From Opitutaceae bacterium (GTDB lineage Bacteria > Verrucomicrobiota > Verrucomicrobiia > Opitutales > Opitutaceae): 16,657 nucleotides of DNA. The first letter of the stretch is position 1. Every line of letters starts with the position of its first letter. The DNA lies in assembly GCA_005787865.1 (NCBI GenBank), contig SXZN01000137.1:1-16657 (forward strand), in the 5' to 3' direction. The notes under the pieces are model-generated. The model did not search any database, was not told where the DNA came from, and saw nothing but the letters and a program-made list of their open reading frames with translations. Positions 8,052 to 14,824 of this stretch are shown here, piece after piece. The translations under genes and the position numbers were made by a program.

Positions 8052-8084
8052 GCTGATCGGCGTGGCGCTGGCCCCACTTCCGTT

Positions 8085-8654
8085 ATGTTGTGCAGAATAA
8101 ACTTTCTGGCGCGGCGATCTTTTCACTATGCGCGCCTTGGCTTGCTCACGCTACTCAGCGCGATTGGCTTGGGCCTCGGATTAAGCAGTTGGACCGGTTG
8201 TGCTCATTACCAGTTAGGCTCCGAGCCTAAGACAAAATTCGTCTCACTTTTCATCGCCCCCGTCACAAGCTCGGTGTCACTGCCACAAGCGCAAGTTTTA
8301 CTCACCACGCAATTACGCGCAGCCTTTATCCGCGACGGTCGCGTCACCTTAACTGAATCCGCCGATACCGCCGAAGCCAGCTTACACCTCACCCTCGCCG
8401 ATTACCATCGCGCGGCCGCCGTCGCCCGCAGCGACGATACCGGGCTAGCCCGACGCTTCGATGTCACGCTGCAAGCTACCGCCACCTTGACCGACAACCG
8501 AACCCGTCAGGCGTATTTCACCCGCCGACCGCTCACGGCGAAACGGGGGGTATTCACCGACAGCGGTCTCGTTGCCTCCGAGCATCAAGCCCTGACCTTA
8601 CTGGCGGAACAGCTCGCGGAGGCTAGTGTGCATGCCGTGTTAGATACGTGGTAA
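8085..8654 (+). CDS. LptE-like lipoprotein (LPS-assembly family)
   Basis: This 189-residue predicted lipoprotein has a hydrophobic segment (ARLGLLTLLSAIGLGLGLSSW) followed by TGC-A with Cys39, then HYQLGSEP. The C-x-x-Y-x-LG start of the mature part resembles LptE (LPS-assembly lipoprotein, the plug partner of LptD). So does the rest: a strand with a bound partner-like FIAPVTS segment, then LLTTQLRAAFIRDGRVTLTE, then beta strands such as EASLHLTLADYHR and FDVTLQATATLTD. The lipobox is imperfect, with Trp at -3 where Leu is usual. LptE is poorly conserved, so this call rests on topology and neighbourhood rather than catalytic residues. It follows the BamD-like gene by 33 bases, fitting an outer-membrane-biogenesis group. 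ATG 8085 is the only in-frame ATG that includes the signal. Confidence 0.62.
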   Translation: MLCRINFLARRSFHYARLGLLTLLSAIGLGLGLSSWTGCAHYQLGSEPKTKFVSLFIAPVTSSVSLPQAQVLLTTQLRAAFIRDGRVTLTESADTAEASLHLTLADYHRAAAVARSDDTGLARRFDVTLQATATLTDNRTRQAYFTRRPLTAKRGVFTDSGLVASEHQALTLLAEQLAEASVHAVLDTW

Positions 8655-8803
8655 TCGCCGCAGCGCGCTAGTGCCTGGCTGGCCTGCCGCCAACGGGGGC
8701 CATCGCTAATCTGGCCATACGGTCCAGCGCATCTGGGCTGCTTGGAATTACGAATCAAGGATTGAGCCCAACACTATCTATCGCCTAGCTCGCCTTCAAT
8801 TCC

Positions 8804-9463
8804 ATGCGGCACCCGTCCCTTCTCGCCCCTTCCTTGTTAGCTGGTGACCATGCGCAGCTCGCGACGAGCGTTGACACCGTGGCCGCATGCGGAGCCAGCT
8901 GGCTGCATTGCGATATTATGGACGGGCATTTTGTCCCGAACTTAACCTTCGGTCCCGAAACTCTCGCCGCCCTGCGGCGCACGGGTTCAACATTATTTTT
9001 TGATACCCACTTGATGCTCGCCGAACCGCAACATTACCTCGCGGCTTTCGCGCAGGCCGGCGCGAACTTAATAAGTATTCACATCGAACCCACTTACGAT
9101 CACCGCGCCGCCTTGCGCACCATTCGCGCACTCGGCTGCCAAGGTGGCATCGTGCTGAACCCTGGGACTCCCGCCACGGCGATTGAGGCGCTGCTCGGCG
9201 AGGTCGATCTCGTGCTGGTCATGACCGTTCAGCCCGGTTTCGGCGGGCAGCCCTTTCGGCGCGATATGCTGCCGAAGCTTCAGCAAATTGACCAATGGCG
9301 GCGCGAACGTGGCCTCAATTTTCGGCTCGAAGTGGATGGCGGTATTGAATTGAGCTCAGCCGCAGAGTGCCGCGCGGCTGGGGCCGATACCTTCGTGGCC
9401 GGTACCTCATTTTTTAAGTCTAATGATAAAGCGGCCTACGCCGCAACGATCGCCGCGCTGTAA
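8804..9463 (+). CDS. rpe: Ribulose-phosphate 3-epimerase
   Basis: The enzyme interconverts ribulose-5-phosphate and xylulose-5-phosphate in the pentose-phosphate pathway. The 219 residues form a TIM barrel with all family signatures: APSLLAGD (8-15), HCDIMDGHFVPN (35-46), DTHLM (67-71), SIHIE (91-95), VLVMTVQPGFGGQ (137-149), EVDGGI (176-181) and VAGTSFF (198-204). The metal ligands and acid/base residues expected for the family are present: His35, Asp37, His69 and Asp178. So are the conserved methionines Met39, Met71 and Met140 at the active site. It lies 149 bases after the LptE-like gene and converges with the solute-binding-protein gene with only 15 bases between them. The ATG is at 8804. 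Confidence 0.96.
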   Translation: MRHPSLLAPSLLAGDHAQLATSVDTVAACGASWLHCDIMDGHFVPNLTFGPETLAALRRTGSTLFFDTHLMLAEPQHYLAAFAQAGANLISIHIEPTYDHRAALRTIRALGCQGGIVLNPGTPATAIEALLGEVDLVLVMTVQPGFGGQPFRRDMLPKLQQIDQWRRERGLNFRLEVDGGIELSSAAECRAAGADTFVAGTSFFKSNDKAAYAATIAAL

Positions 9464-9478
9464 GCGCCGCCGCTAGAC

Positions 9479-11110
9479 TCAACGGGGGGTCGCCCGCGCG
9501 AGCGCCGCGGCCTTTAGATATTGCTCACGGAAAATCGCCGCTAACTCGCGGGCCAGCCGCACGGCTTCGACTTTATCTTTAGCGCTCAAGGCCTGCTTAA
9601 TGCGTCCCTGCATCTCAGCGTAGCTCACACTCGTCAGATCGCTCATGACCGCTAGCGCCGCCGGCGGCAGGCCCGCTTTAATAATTTCCCGCCAAGCCTC
9701 CACCAATTCAAGATGGGTGTCTAGGCACATCACCCGGATGACGAATGCCATTTCCGCGACAATTCCGCCGGTCCAGGCGGGATGATAAATCAGGGGATTA
9801 GTCGCGGCGTAAGGATTCACGCTAGGATCGGTGCGCCCAGTCGCGAATTCTGCCCGATAAAAATCGCGGCGAATCGGCAAGCGGCGCAATTCATAGCGCG
9901 CCGGCCCCCCTGGCACCCCCGCTTTAAAATTCCACAATTTCTGCCCATCCATTGACAGCACGTATTCCATGAAAGCCTGCGCCACCGAAAAATGAGGCGC
10001 GCCGCGCAATACCGCAATGGGGTCAGCTGATAACACCGTCCCATCGGGTGGTGAAAAATAACCGATCCGATCCGCCGCCCCATTCACGCGTCGAGCGGTC
10101 GCCAGATAACTCCCGCGACCATAAAAATCGATACACAAGCCGACGGCAGAATTCCCCTGAATGACATCGATCGGCGGCTTTTGCGAAGTGTCGGTGAAAT
10201 ACCGCGCGTTAGCGCCGACGCGCTGCACTAAACGCAGCCCGTTAACCCACCCTTCCGCCACCGCCTGACTCTCCCAACTCGCGCGGTCACGGCTCGTATC
10301 GGTAGCCAATTGCTCCCAGCGAAGCTGCATCTGCTGCTGGATGATATTTTCAAAAGCCTTGGCGATTGAACTACTCTTGGTCGGATCACATAACGCCACT
10401 TCGCCTTGCAACTTGGGATCCTGCAAATCCTCCCACGACCGAGGTTCTGCCGCGATACCCAGACGCGCATAGGCATCGCGATTATAGATCATGCCATAAC
10501 TGCTCAAGACACTGCCGACCCATAGCCCGGCCGGATCCCAATAGGCTTCGCCCGTAAACGTAGCGGGAATCACGTCATCTTGAAACCACTCCGGATGCTG
10601 CTGCTTCAATCCCGAATCGATCAGCCGACCCGCCGCGGCTTGTCGGATAAAATCAAACGGACCGCCGCCAAAAAAAACATCGATCCCACAGCTCACTGAA
10701 GATTCGAGAAAAGCTCGGCGGGCACTCAGCTCGAGCGTTTCAGTAGCCGCCGCCGGACCTATCGGTTGCCACGCAGCATTAGCAAATGCGCCCTGCACCG
10801 CCATACTCCAGGGTCGACCTAATTGCTGGGTCCAATAGCGCTGAAATGAGGCCAAATATTCCGACTCAATGAAGCGGGTGATTTCGGACGTCCCGCCAAT
10901 CACCCGCCAATCGATCGCCACATGCTGGCCGGTGCGCGCAAAATACCAGTCACGGAACCCCCGCGAATATTCGGCCCGAATGGCTTCATTGTGCGGCGTG
11001 ATCACCACCAGCGTCTGCGCCACGCGCGGTGCGCTAACTTGCGGCGGACGTAAATAAAAGGGCAGGCCCAGCGTCAGGCCCAGCGCCAGAATGATAAGCG
11101 CGCGTTGCAT
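9479..11110 (-). CDS. ABC-transporter extracellular solute-binding protein, FbpA/AfuA-like
   Basis: This 543-residue exported protein begins with a hydrophobic leader (MQRALIILALGLTLGLPFYL) that has no lipobox cysteine. It may be a cleaved signal or a membrane anchor. The mature part has a type-II periplasmic-binding fold: TLVVITPHNEAIRAEYSRGF, a GGTSEI loop, IDVFFGGGPFDF, GMIYNRDAYARLG, 'SWEDLQDPKLQGEVALCDPTKSSS' in parts, and GYFSPPDGTVLSADPIAVL. This pattern is seen in iron(III)/putrescine-type binding proteins, but at 543 aa it is longer than FbpA (~310-340). It lies 11 bases downstream of its ATPase gene, with a purine-rich GAGGCGGG before the ATG. No permease gene follows; rpe converges instead. 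The substrate is unknown: iron(III) is a reasonable first guess from the ATPase, but polyols, sugars or phosphonates are possible. Confidence 0.82.
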   Translation of the reverse strand: MQRALIILALGLTLGLPFYLRPPQVSAPRVAQTLVVITPHNEAIRAEYSRGFRDWYFARTGQHVAIDWRVIGGTSEITRFIESEYLASFQRYWTQQLGRPWSMAVQGAFANAAWQPIGPAAATETLELSARRAFLESSVSCGIDVFFGGGPFDFIRQAAAGRLIDSGLKQQHPEWFQDDVIPATFTGEAYWDPAGLWVGSVLSSYGMIYNRDAYARLGIAAEPRSWEDLQDPKLQGEVALCDPTKSSSIAKAFENIIQQQMQLRWEQLATDTSRDRASWESQAVAEGWVNGLRLVQRVGANARYFTDTSQKPPIDVIQGNSAVGLCIDFYGRGSYLATARRVNGAADRIGYFSPPDGTVLSADPIAVLRGAPHFSVAQAFMEYVLSMDGQKLWNFKAGVPGGPARYELRRLPIRRDFYRAEFATGRTDPSVNPYAATNPLIYHPAWTGGIVAEMAFVIRVMCLDTHLELVEAWREIIKAGLPPAALAVMSDLTSVSYAEMQGRIKQALSAKDKVEAVRLARELAAIFREQYLKAAALARATPR

Positions 11111-11121
11111 ACCCGCCTCGA

Positions 11122-12195
11122 TTAATCGGCCAACACCACGACGTCAGCCGGATCAACGGTGGCGTAAAGCTTAGGGCGATTAGTTCCCTCGGTGAAACGT
11201 GGATTCCGTTCAGATATTTTCAGCGTGAGGCCACCGTCGGTGATAAATTCGTGCTGGGCAATTTCGCCGAGATAAACCGAGTCACCGATGCGCCCCGAGA
11301 CGCAATTATGTGAAGCTGCCTGTGCGCGGAGCTCCCAACCTTCCGGTCGAATCGAAATCGTAACGCTCGCCCCGACGACAGGTGCTAGCGTCGAGTCACT
11401 CCAGAGGCCTTCAAAATTCCCGATCGCCGTCGCCAAAGTTAGGCGCAGTCCGACTACCGCCAGCACCTGGGCCGGCAGGAAATTAGTCTCGCCCATAAAA
11501 TGGGCGACGGTTCGCGAGATCGGCCGTCGGTAAATTTCTTGGGGCGTCCCGATTTGCAAAATCCGGCCGTGCTCAAGAATTGCCAGGCGATCAGCAATAG
11601 AGAGAGCCTCCTTTTGATCGTGAGTAACATAGACGGTCGTGAGCTGATACTCTTGGCAAACTCGCCGGATTTCTCGCCGCATTTCCAAACGCAATTTGGC
11701 ATCTAAATTAGATAACGGTTCATCCAGCAATAAACAGCGGGGACGAACGACGAGGGCGCGGGCCAGGGCCACCCGCTGTTGTTGTCCGCCCGAAAGCTCA
11801 TTCGGTTTGCGGGTCGCCTGCGCGTCGAGGTGAACGGCCGCTAACGCCGCCGCGACCCGGGACTTAATTTCCGGCGCAGGCAGATGTCGTTCCTCCAGCC
11901 CGAAAGCCACATTTTCGGCGACGGTCAGATGTGGCCACAGCGCGTAACCTTGAAACATCATGCCCGCATTGCGTTTATGCGGCGCCAACTGAGTAACGTC
12001 GTCCCCGCCGAAAAAAATCTGCCCTTGGTCCGGAACGCAAAAACCGGCCAGACTGCGGAGTAAAGTGGTCTTGCCGCACCCACTGGGACCCAGCAGGAAA
12101 AAAAGCTCCCCTGGCTTGATGGTCAGGTCCAACCGATCAAGGGCCACAACATCCCCGAATCGTTTAGTCAGTTGCTTAACCTGAATGGATATCAT
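11122..12195 (-). CDS. ABC-transporter ATP-binding protein (FbpC/PotA type)
   Basis: This is the ATPase subunit of an importer. The 357 residues carry all nucleotide-binding motifs: Walker A GPSGCGKT (36-43), Q-loop FQG with Gln82, signature LSGGQQQR (134-141), Walker B LLLDEP (155-160), D-loop SNLD (162-165) and H-switch His192 (VTHDQKEAL). A C-terminal TOBE-like regulatory domain spans about 230-355 (...TISIRPEGWEL, IGDSVYLGEIAQHEFIT), as in the CUT1/FbpC/PotA group. It is the first gene of a leftward pair with the solute-binding protein. It is divergent from hpt with a short shared upstream region that holds a terminator-like hairpin on its strand. No permease is adjacent. The start ATG is at 12193-12195, with MISIQVKQLTKRF as a normal N-terminus. 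Confidence 0.92.
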   Translation of the reverse strand: MISIQVKQLTKRFGDVVALDRLDLTIKPGELFFLLGPSGCGKTTLLRSLAGFCVPDQGQIFFGGDDVTQLAPHKRNAGMMFQGYALWPHLTVAENVAFGLEERHLPAPEIKSRVAAALAAVHLDAQATRKPNELSGGQQQRVALARALVVRPRCLLLDEPLSNLDAKLRLEMRREIRRVCQEYQLTTVYVTHDQKEALSIADRLAILEHGRILQIGTPQEIYRRPISRTVAHFMGETNFLPAQVLAVVGLRLTLATAIGNFEGLWSDSTLAPVVGASVTISIRPEGWELRAQAASHNCVSGRIGDSVYLGEIAQHEFITDGGLTLKISERNPRFTEGTNRPKLYATVDPADVVVLAD

Positions 12196-12241
12196 GGTGA
12201 TACAAGTTCCCGCGAAGGAACCGGTGCGCTCCAGTTAAGTC

Positions 12242-12285
12242 AAAAAAAAACGCCCGGCCGCATTCCTGCGATTGCCTTGGGCCGG
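12242..12285 (-). terminator. Terminator-like hairpin in the leader of the ABC operon
   Basis: Read on the minus strand, CCGGCC (12285-12280) can pair with GGCCGG (12259-12254) around a 20-base loop. After three more bases comes an unbroken run of nine T (12250-12242). This is the layout of an intrinsic terminator, placed 47 bases before the ATPase start codon. It could stop antisense read-through from hpt or act as an attenuator in the ABC-operon leader. The loop is long, so its strength is uncertain. No conserved riboswitch structure is recognised. Confidence 0.45.
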
Positions 12286-12305
12286 TGTTTCGCTCTGCTG
12301 GCCCT

Positions 12306-12872
12306 ATGTCTGCAAAAAAGGGGGCTCCTGAATTAAAGCATCTCGACCATATTTTGGTCACCCCCAGTGCAATTAAGCGTCGGGTCGCGGCCCTCGCCGT
12401 CCAGTTGAACACTGATTACGCCGACAAAGACATGATGGTCGTAGCAATCGTGAATGGGGCGCTCATTTTTACCGCCGACCTGTTACGTCAATTAAGTATC
12501 CCGCTGCGCCTCGATTGCCTGCGCGCTGCCAGCTACCATGATGGCACTAAGGCGGTCGGCGAACCCCGGATTGTTGATCAAATGAAACTGGATGTACGCG
12601 ATCAGCATGTGCTGCTCGTCGATGATATTCTAGATACGGGGAAGACCCTCGCCGCGGTGGCACGACTCATTAAAAGCAAAGGCGCTACTTCGGTGAAGAC
12701 GTGCGTGCTGCTCGACAAAACGGCCCGGCGCGTGGTGCCTTTCGAGGCCGATTATGTCGGCTTCGGCATCCCGAATGAGTTCGTCGTGGGGTACGGACTC
12801 GATTTTAACGAGCGTTACCGTCATTTGCCCTGCATTGGGGTGCTCAAGCCAAAATACTATGGTGGAAAATGA
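12306..12872 (+). CDS. hpt: Hypoxanthine phosphoribosyltransferase
   Basis: Purine-salvage enzyme that joins hypoxanthine (and often guanine) to PRPP, giving IMP or GMP. From ATG 12306 the protein is 188 aa, near the family's ~175-185. Visible signatures are NGALIF (50-55), the flexible-loop SYHDGT (76-81), the PRPP-binding VLLVDDILDTGKT (102-114) with its paired aspartates, LDKTARR (136-142) and the C-terminal GYGLDFNERYRHLP (162-175). A GTG at 12285 is an upstream in-frame alternative adding seven residues, but it falls within the hairpin at 12254-12285, so ATG is preferred. It is divergent from the ABC operon and followed 54 bases later by a tRNA-Ser. Confidence 0.94.
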   Translation: MSAKKGAPELKHLDHILVTPSAIKRRVAALAVQLNTDYADKDMMVVAIVNGALIFTADLLRQLSIPLRLDCLRAASYHDGTKAVGEPRIVDQMKLDVRDQHVLLVDDILDTGKTLAAVARLIKSKGATSVKTCVLLDKTARRVVPFEADYVGFGIPNEFVVGYGLDFNERYRHLPCIGVLKPKYYGGK

Positions 12873-12926
12873 GCCGCAAAATGCCTTGCACTCACTCCTC
12901 GCGGGCCTTTGCTAGCCGCTCACCCC

Positions 12927-13018
12927 GGAGAGATGGCCGAGTGGCTGAAGGCACAGCTTTGCTAAAGCTGCATAGGGGAAACTCTATCGAGGGTTCGAAT
13001 CCCTCTCTCTCTCCGCCA
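12927..13018 (+). tRNA. tRNA-Ser (anticodon GCU)
   Basis: This is a class II tRNA. The acceptor 5' strand GGAGAGA is at 12927-12933, followed by a D-arm of the GGCCGAGTGGCTGAAGGC type. The anticodon stem CAGCT/AGCTG encloses the loop TTGCTAA, with anticodon GCT at 12961-12963, reading AGC/AGU serine codons. A long variable arm ATAGGG-GAAA-CTCTAT follows. The T-arm is GAGGG-TTCGAAT-CCCTC (12989-13005). After the T-arm the 3' strand is TCTCTCTCC and then GCCA, with CCA encoded. That is nine bases where seven (TCTCTCC) would pair with the 5' acceptor strand, so one extra TC unit is present. Confidence 0.9.
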
Positions 13019-13030
13019 CTTTCTCATAGT

Positions 13031-13058
13031 AGGGACGTCGAAGTCCTGCCAATTTTTT
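13031..13058 (+). terminator. Weak possible terminator after tRNA-Ser
   Basis: AGGGAC (13031-13036) can pair with GTCCT (13042-13046) with one bulged G around a small loop. Five bases later comes a run of six T (13053-13058). It would end tRNA transcription before the methyltransferase operon. The stem is short and imperfect and the T run is displaced, so the call is tentative. Confidence 0.3.
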
Positions 13059-13156
13059 GCATTCTGTGAGATTCGGCGTTGAGTAGCAGGTATGGGTACA
13101 TCGCGCACAAATCTAGTGTTCTATCAGTTCTGATTCCGATAACCGTCCACCTCTTC

Positions 13157-13798
13157 ATGCAGCGCGAGCTTAAACCCGAGCTACTTGATTCTCTGCCGTC
13201 GGACCACCCGGATGCCCTGCACAACCGCCGCGACCTGCGCTTGATCAATCGAGCGCTAGGAGGTCACCGGTGGCTGGCCCGCACCCTGGCGCAACTGTTG
13301 CCGCCCTCAAAGCCTGTGCTGGAAGTCGGCGCCGGCACGGGCGAACTCGGCGATTTACTCGCCGCCCGAGGCTTCGCGACCGCGGGACTTGATCTGTGGC
13401 CGAAGCCCGCCGGCTGGCCGTCCTGCCGCGCCTGGCATCGCGCCGATCTTTTGACCTTCGACAGCTATAGCAGCTATCCGGTGATCATCGGCAACTTGAT
13501 CTTCCATCAATTCACTGCCGGACAGCTGGCAGCGCTGGGCGAAAAACTGCGCCGCACTACCCGGGTCATTCTCGCCTGTGAACCGCTACGCCGGCGCGAG
13601 TCGCAGTTACTGTTCGCCGCGATCGCCCCCGTTTTCGGCGCCAATCATGTTAGCCTGCATGACGCCCATGTCAGCATCTCAGCCGGCTTTCTTGGCGATG
13701 AACTTCCGCAAATGCTCGGACTGATGCAGCCGGATTGGGACTGCCGTTGTCATAGCACGATGCTCGGCACTTATCGGATGGTGGCCCAGCGGATATGA
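13157..13798 (+). CDS. Class I SAM-dependent methyltransferase of the type III PKS operon
   Basis: This 213-residue cytoplasmic protein has the Rossmann motif I VLEVGAGTGELG (SAM-binding glycine loop, about residues 52-63), then an acidic motif II (AGLDLWP). The post-motif region is NLIFHQFTAGQLAALGEKLR, and a further strand is TRVILACEPLRRRESQLLF. The N-terminal block DHPDALHNRRDLRLINRALG looks like a family-specific cap. Its stop TGA overlaps the ATG of the oxidoreductase gene (ATGA), and the PKS follows, so the natural reading is that it methylates the polyketide product on oxygen or carbon. ATG 13157 is chosen; a TTG at 13079 would add 26 residues with no family-like features. It is the first gene of the three-gene operon and lies 138 bases after tRNA-Ser. 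The substrate is not known. Confidence 0.82.
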   Translation: MQRELKPELLDSLPSDHPDALHNRRDLRLINRALGGHRWLARTLAQLLPPSKPVLEVGAGTGELGDLLAARGFATAGLDLWPKPAGWPSCRAWHRADLLTFDSYSSYPVIIGNLIFHQFTAGQLAALGEKLRRTTRVILACEPLRRRESQLLFAAIAPVFGANHVSLHDAHVSISAGFLGDELPQMLGLMQPDWDCRCHSTMLGTYRMVAQRI

Positions 13799-14817
13799 AA
13801 TCACTGCGCCCCATCGAAATCATTGGCGGCGGGCTAGCCGGTCTGTCGCTTGGATTAGCTCTGCGCCGCCAAGGGGTGCCGGTCAGCGTGTCCGAGGCGG
13901 GCAGCTATCCCCGACATCGTGTTTGTGGTGAATTCATAGCCGGCCTGTCGGATAGCACGGTCGCACAACTGGGCCTCGCGCCGTTTTTGTCGGATGCGTT
14001 GCAGCATCATGAGGTGTCCTGGTTCCTGGAGGGTAAACTAGCCCGCCGGCAGCACCTCCCCTCACCCGCCCGCGCCCTGAGCCGATATCGACTTGATGCC
14101 CGCCTCGCGAACGCCTTTGTTGAAGCAGGCGGTAGCCTTCAGACACAGGCACGGGTCTGCGTTGGGCAGGCGAAGGCCGGCTGTGTCTTAACGACTGGAA
14201 GGCGGCGCACTACCTCCCCATCGATCGGGTTGAAGATCCACGCATTGAACCTTCCCCTCGAATGTGATCTGGAGCTCCATCTGGGCGCAGAGTCTTATAT
14301 CGGGCTCACCCGCGTGGAGAATGGACGGGTCAACGTATGCGGCCTATTCCGGCGCCGCGAATTGGTGGCCCAAGGCGCGGCTTTGATCATCGATTATCTG
14401 CGCGCGGCGAAGCTGACCGTACTCGCTGACCGGCTGGCCGGGGCTGATTTCGACGGGGAATCGTTCAGCGCCGTTGCCGCCGTGGGCTTCGACCAGCATG
14501 TCCCAGCGAACTGCAGCTTCACCCTCGGCGATGCCTGTGCGATGATCCCGCCGTTCACGGGTAACGGCATGGCGATGGCCTTTCAAAGCGCGGCGGCGGC
14601 ACTCGACCCGCTCCTCAGTTATACGCGCGGCGAAGCGGAATGGCCGACGACTTGCGCCGTTGTCCAAACCACTTTGGAAAATTGTTTTCGGTTGCGGCTG
14701 GCGACGGCGAAAGTGCTCCACCCCTTCGTGTTGGAGCCGGTCCGACAGCGCTGGCTGACGCGTCTGTCGCGGGCTCATTTGCTTCCGCTCCGACCGCTTT
14801 ACTTCGCCCTCCACTAG
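13795..14817 (+). CDS. FAD-dependent oxidoreductase of the type III PKS operon
   Basis: This 340-residue flavoprotein is of the geranylgeranyl-reductase / aromatic-hydroxylase (PHBH-fold) type. The N-terminal FAD-binding Rossmann motif is IEIIGGGLAGLSLG (7-20). RHRVCGEF (40-47) matches the CGE motif common in this family. The second FAD-contact motif is LGDACAMIPPFTGNGMAMA (244-262), with the GD pair. Between them lies a beta-rich segment, GLKIHALNLPLECDLELHLG and VENGRVNVCGLFRR. At 340 aa it is shorter than most relatives (about 380-430); the linker between the Rossmann half and the substrate half (~120-145) is compact. It probably hydroxylates, oxidises or reduces the polyketide ring or chain. 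It overlaps the methyltransferase gene by 4 bases and is followed 7 bases later by the PKS. Confidence 0.82.
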   Translation: MKSLRPIEIIGGGLAGLSLGLALRRQGVPVSVSEAGSYPRHRVCGEFIAGLSDSTVAQLGLAPFLSDALQHHEVSWFLEGKLARRQHLPSPARALSRYRLDARLANAFVEAGGSLQTQARVCVGQAKAGCVLTTGRRRTTSPSIGLKIHALNLPLECDLELHLGAESYIGLTRVENGRVNVCGLFRRRELVAQGAALIIDYLRAAKLTVLADRLAGADFDGESFSAVAAVGFDQHVPANCSFTLGDACAMIPPFTGNGMAMAFQSAAAALDPLLSYTRGEAEWPTTCAVVQTTLENCFRLRLATAKVLHPFVLEPVRQRWLTRLSRAHLLPLRPLYFALH

Positions 14818-14824
14818 CTTCCCC

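Noticed and set aside
8655..8803. Gap between the LptE-like gene and rpe examined for promoter, small RNA or small gene
   Set aside because: No correctly spaced promoter hexamers, stable hairpin with T run or plausible small coding frame was found.
12869..13069. A 66-residue open frame spanning the tRNA-Ser gene
   Set aside because: It reads through the tRNA and has no protein-like features; it is a chance frame.
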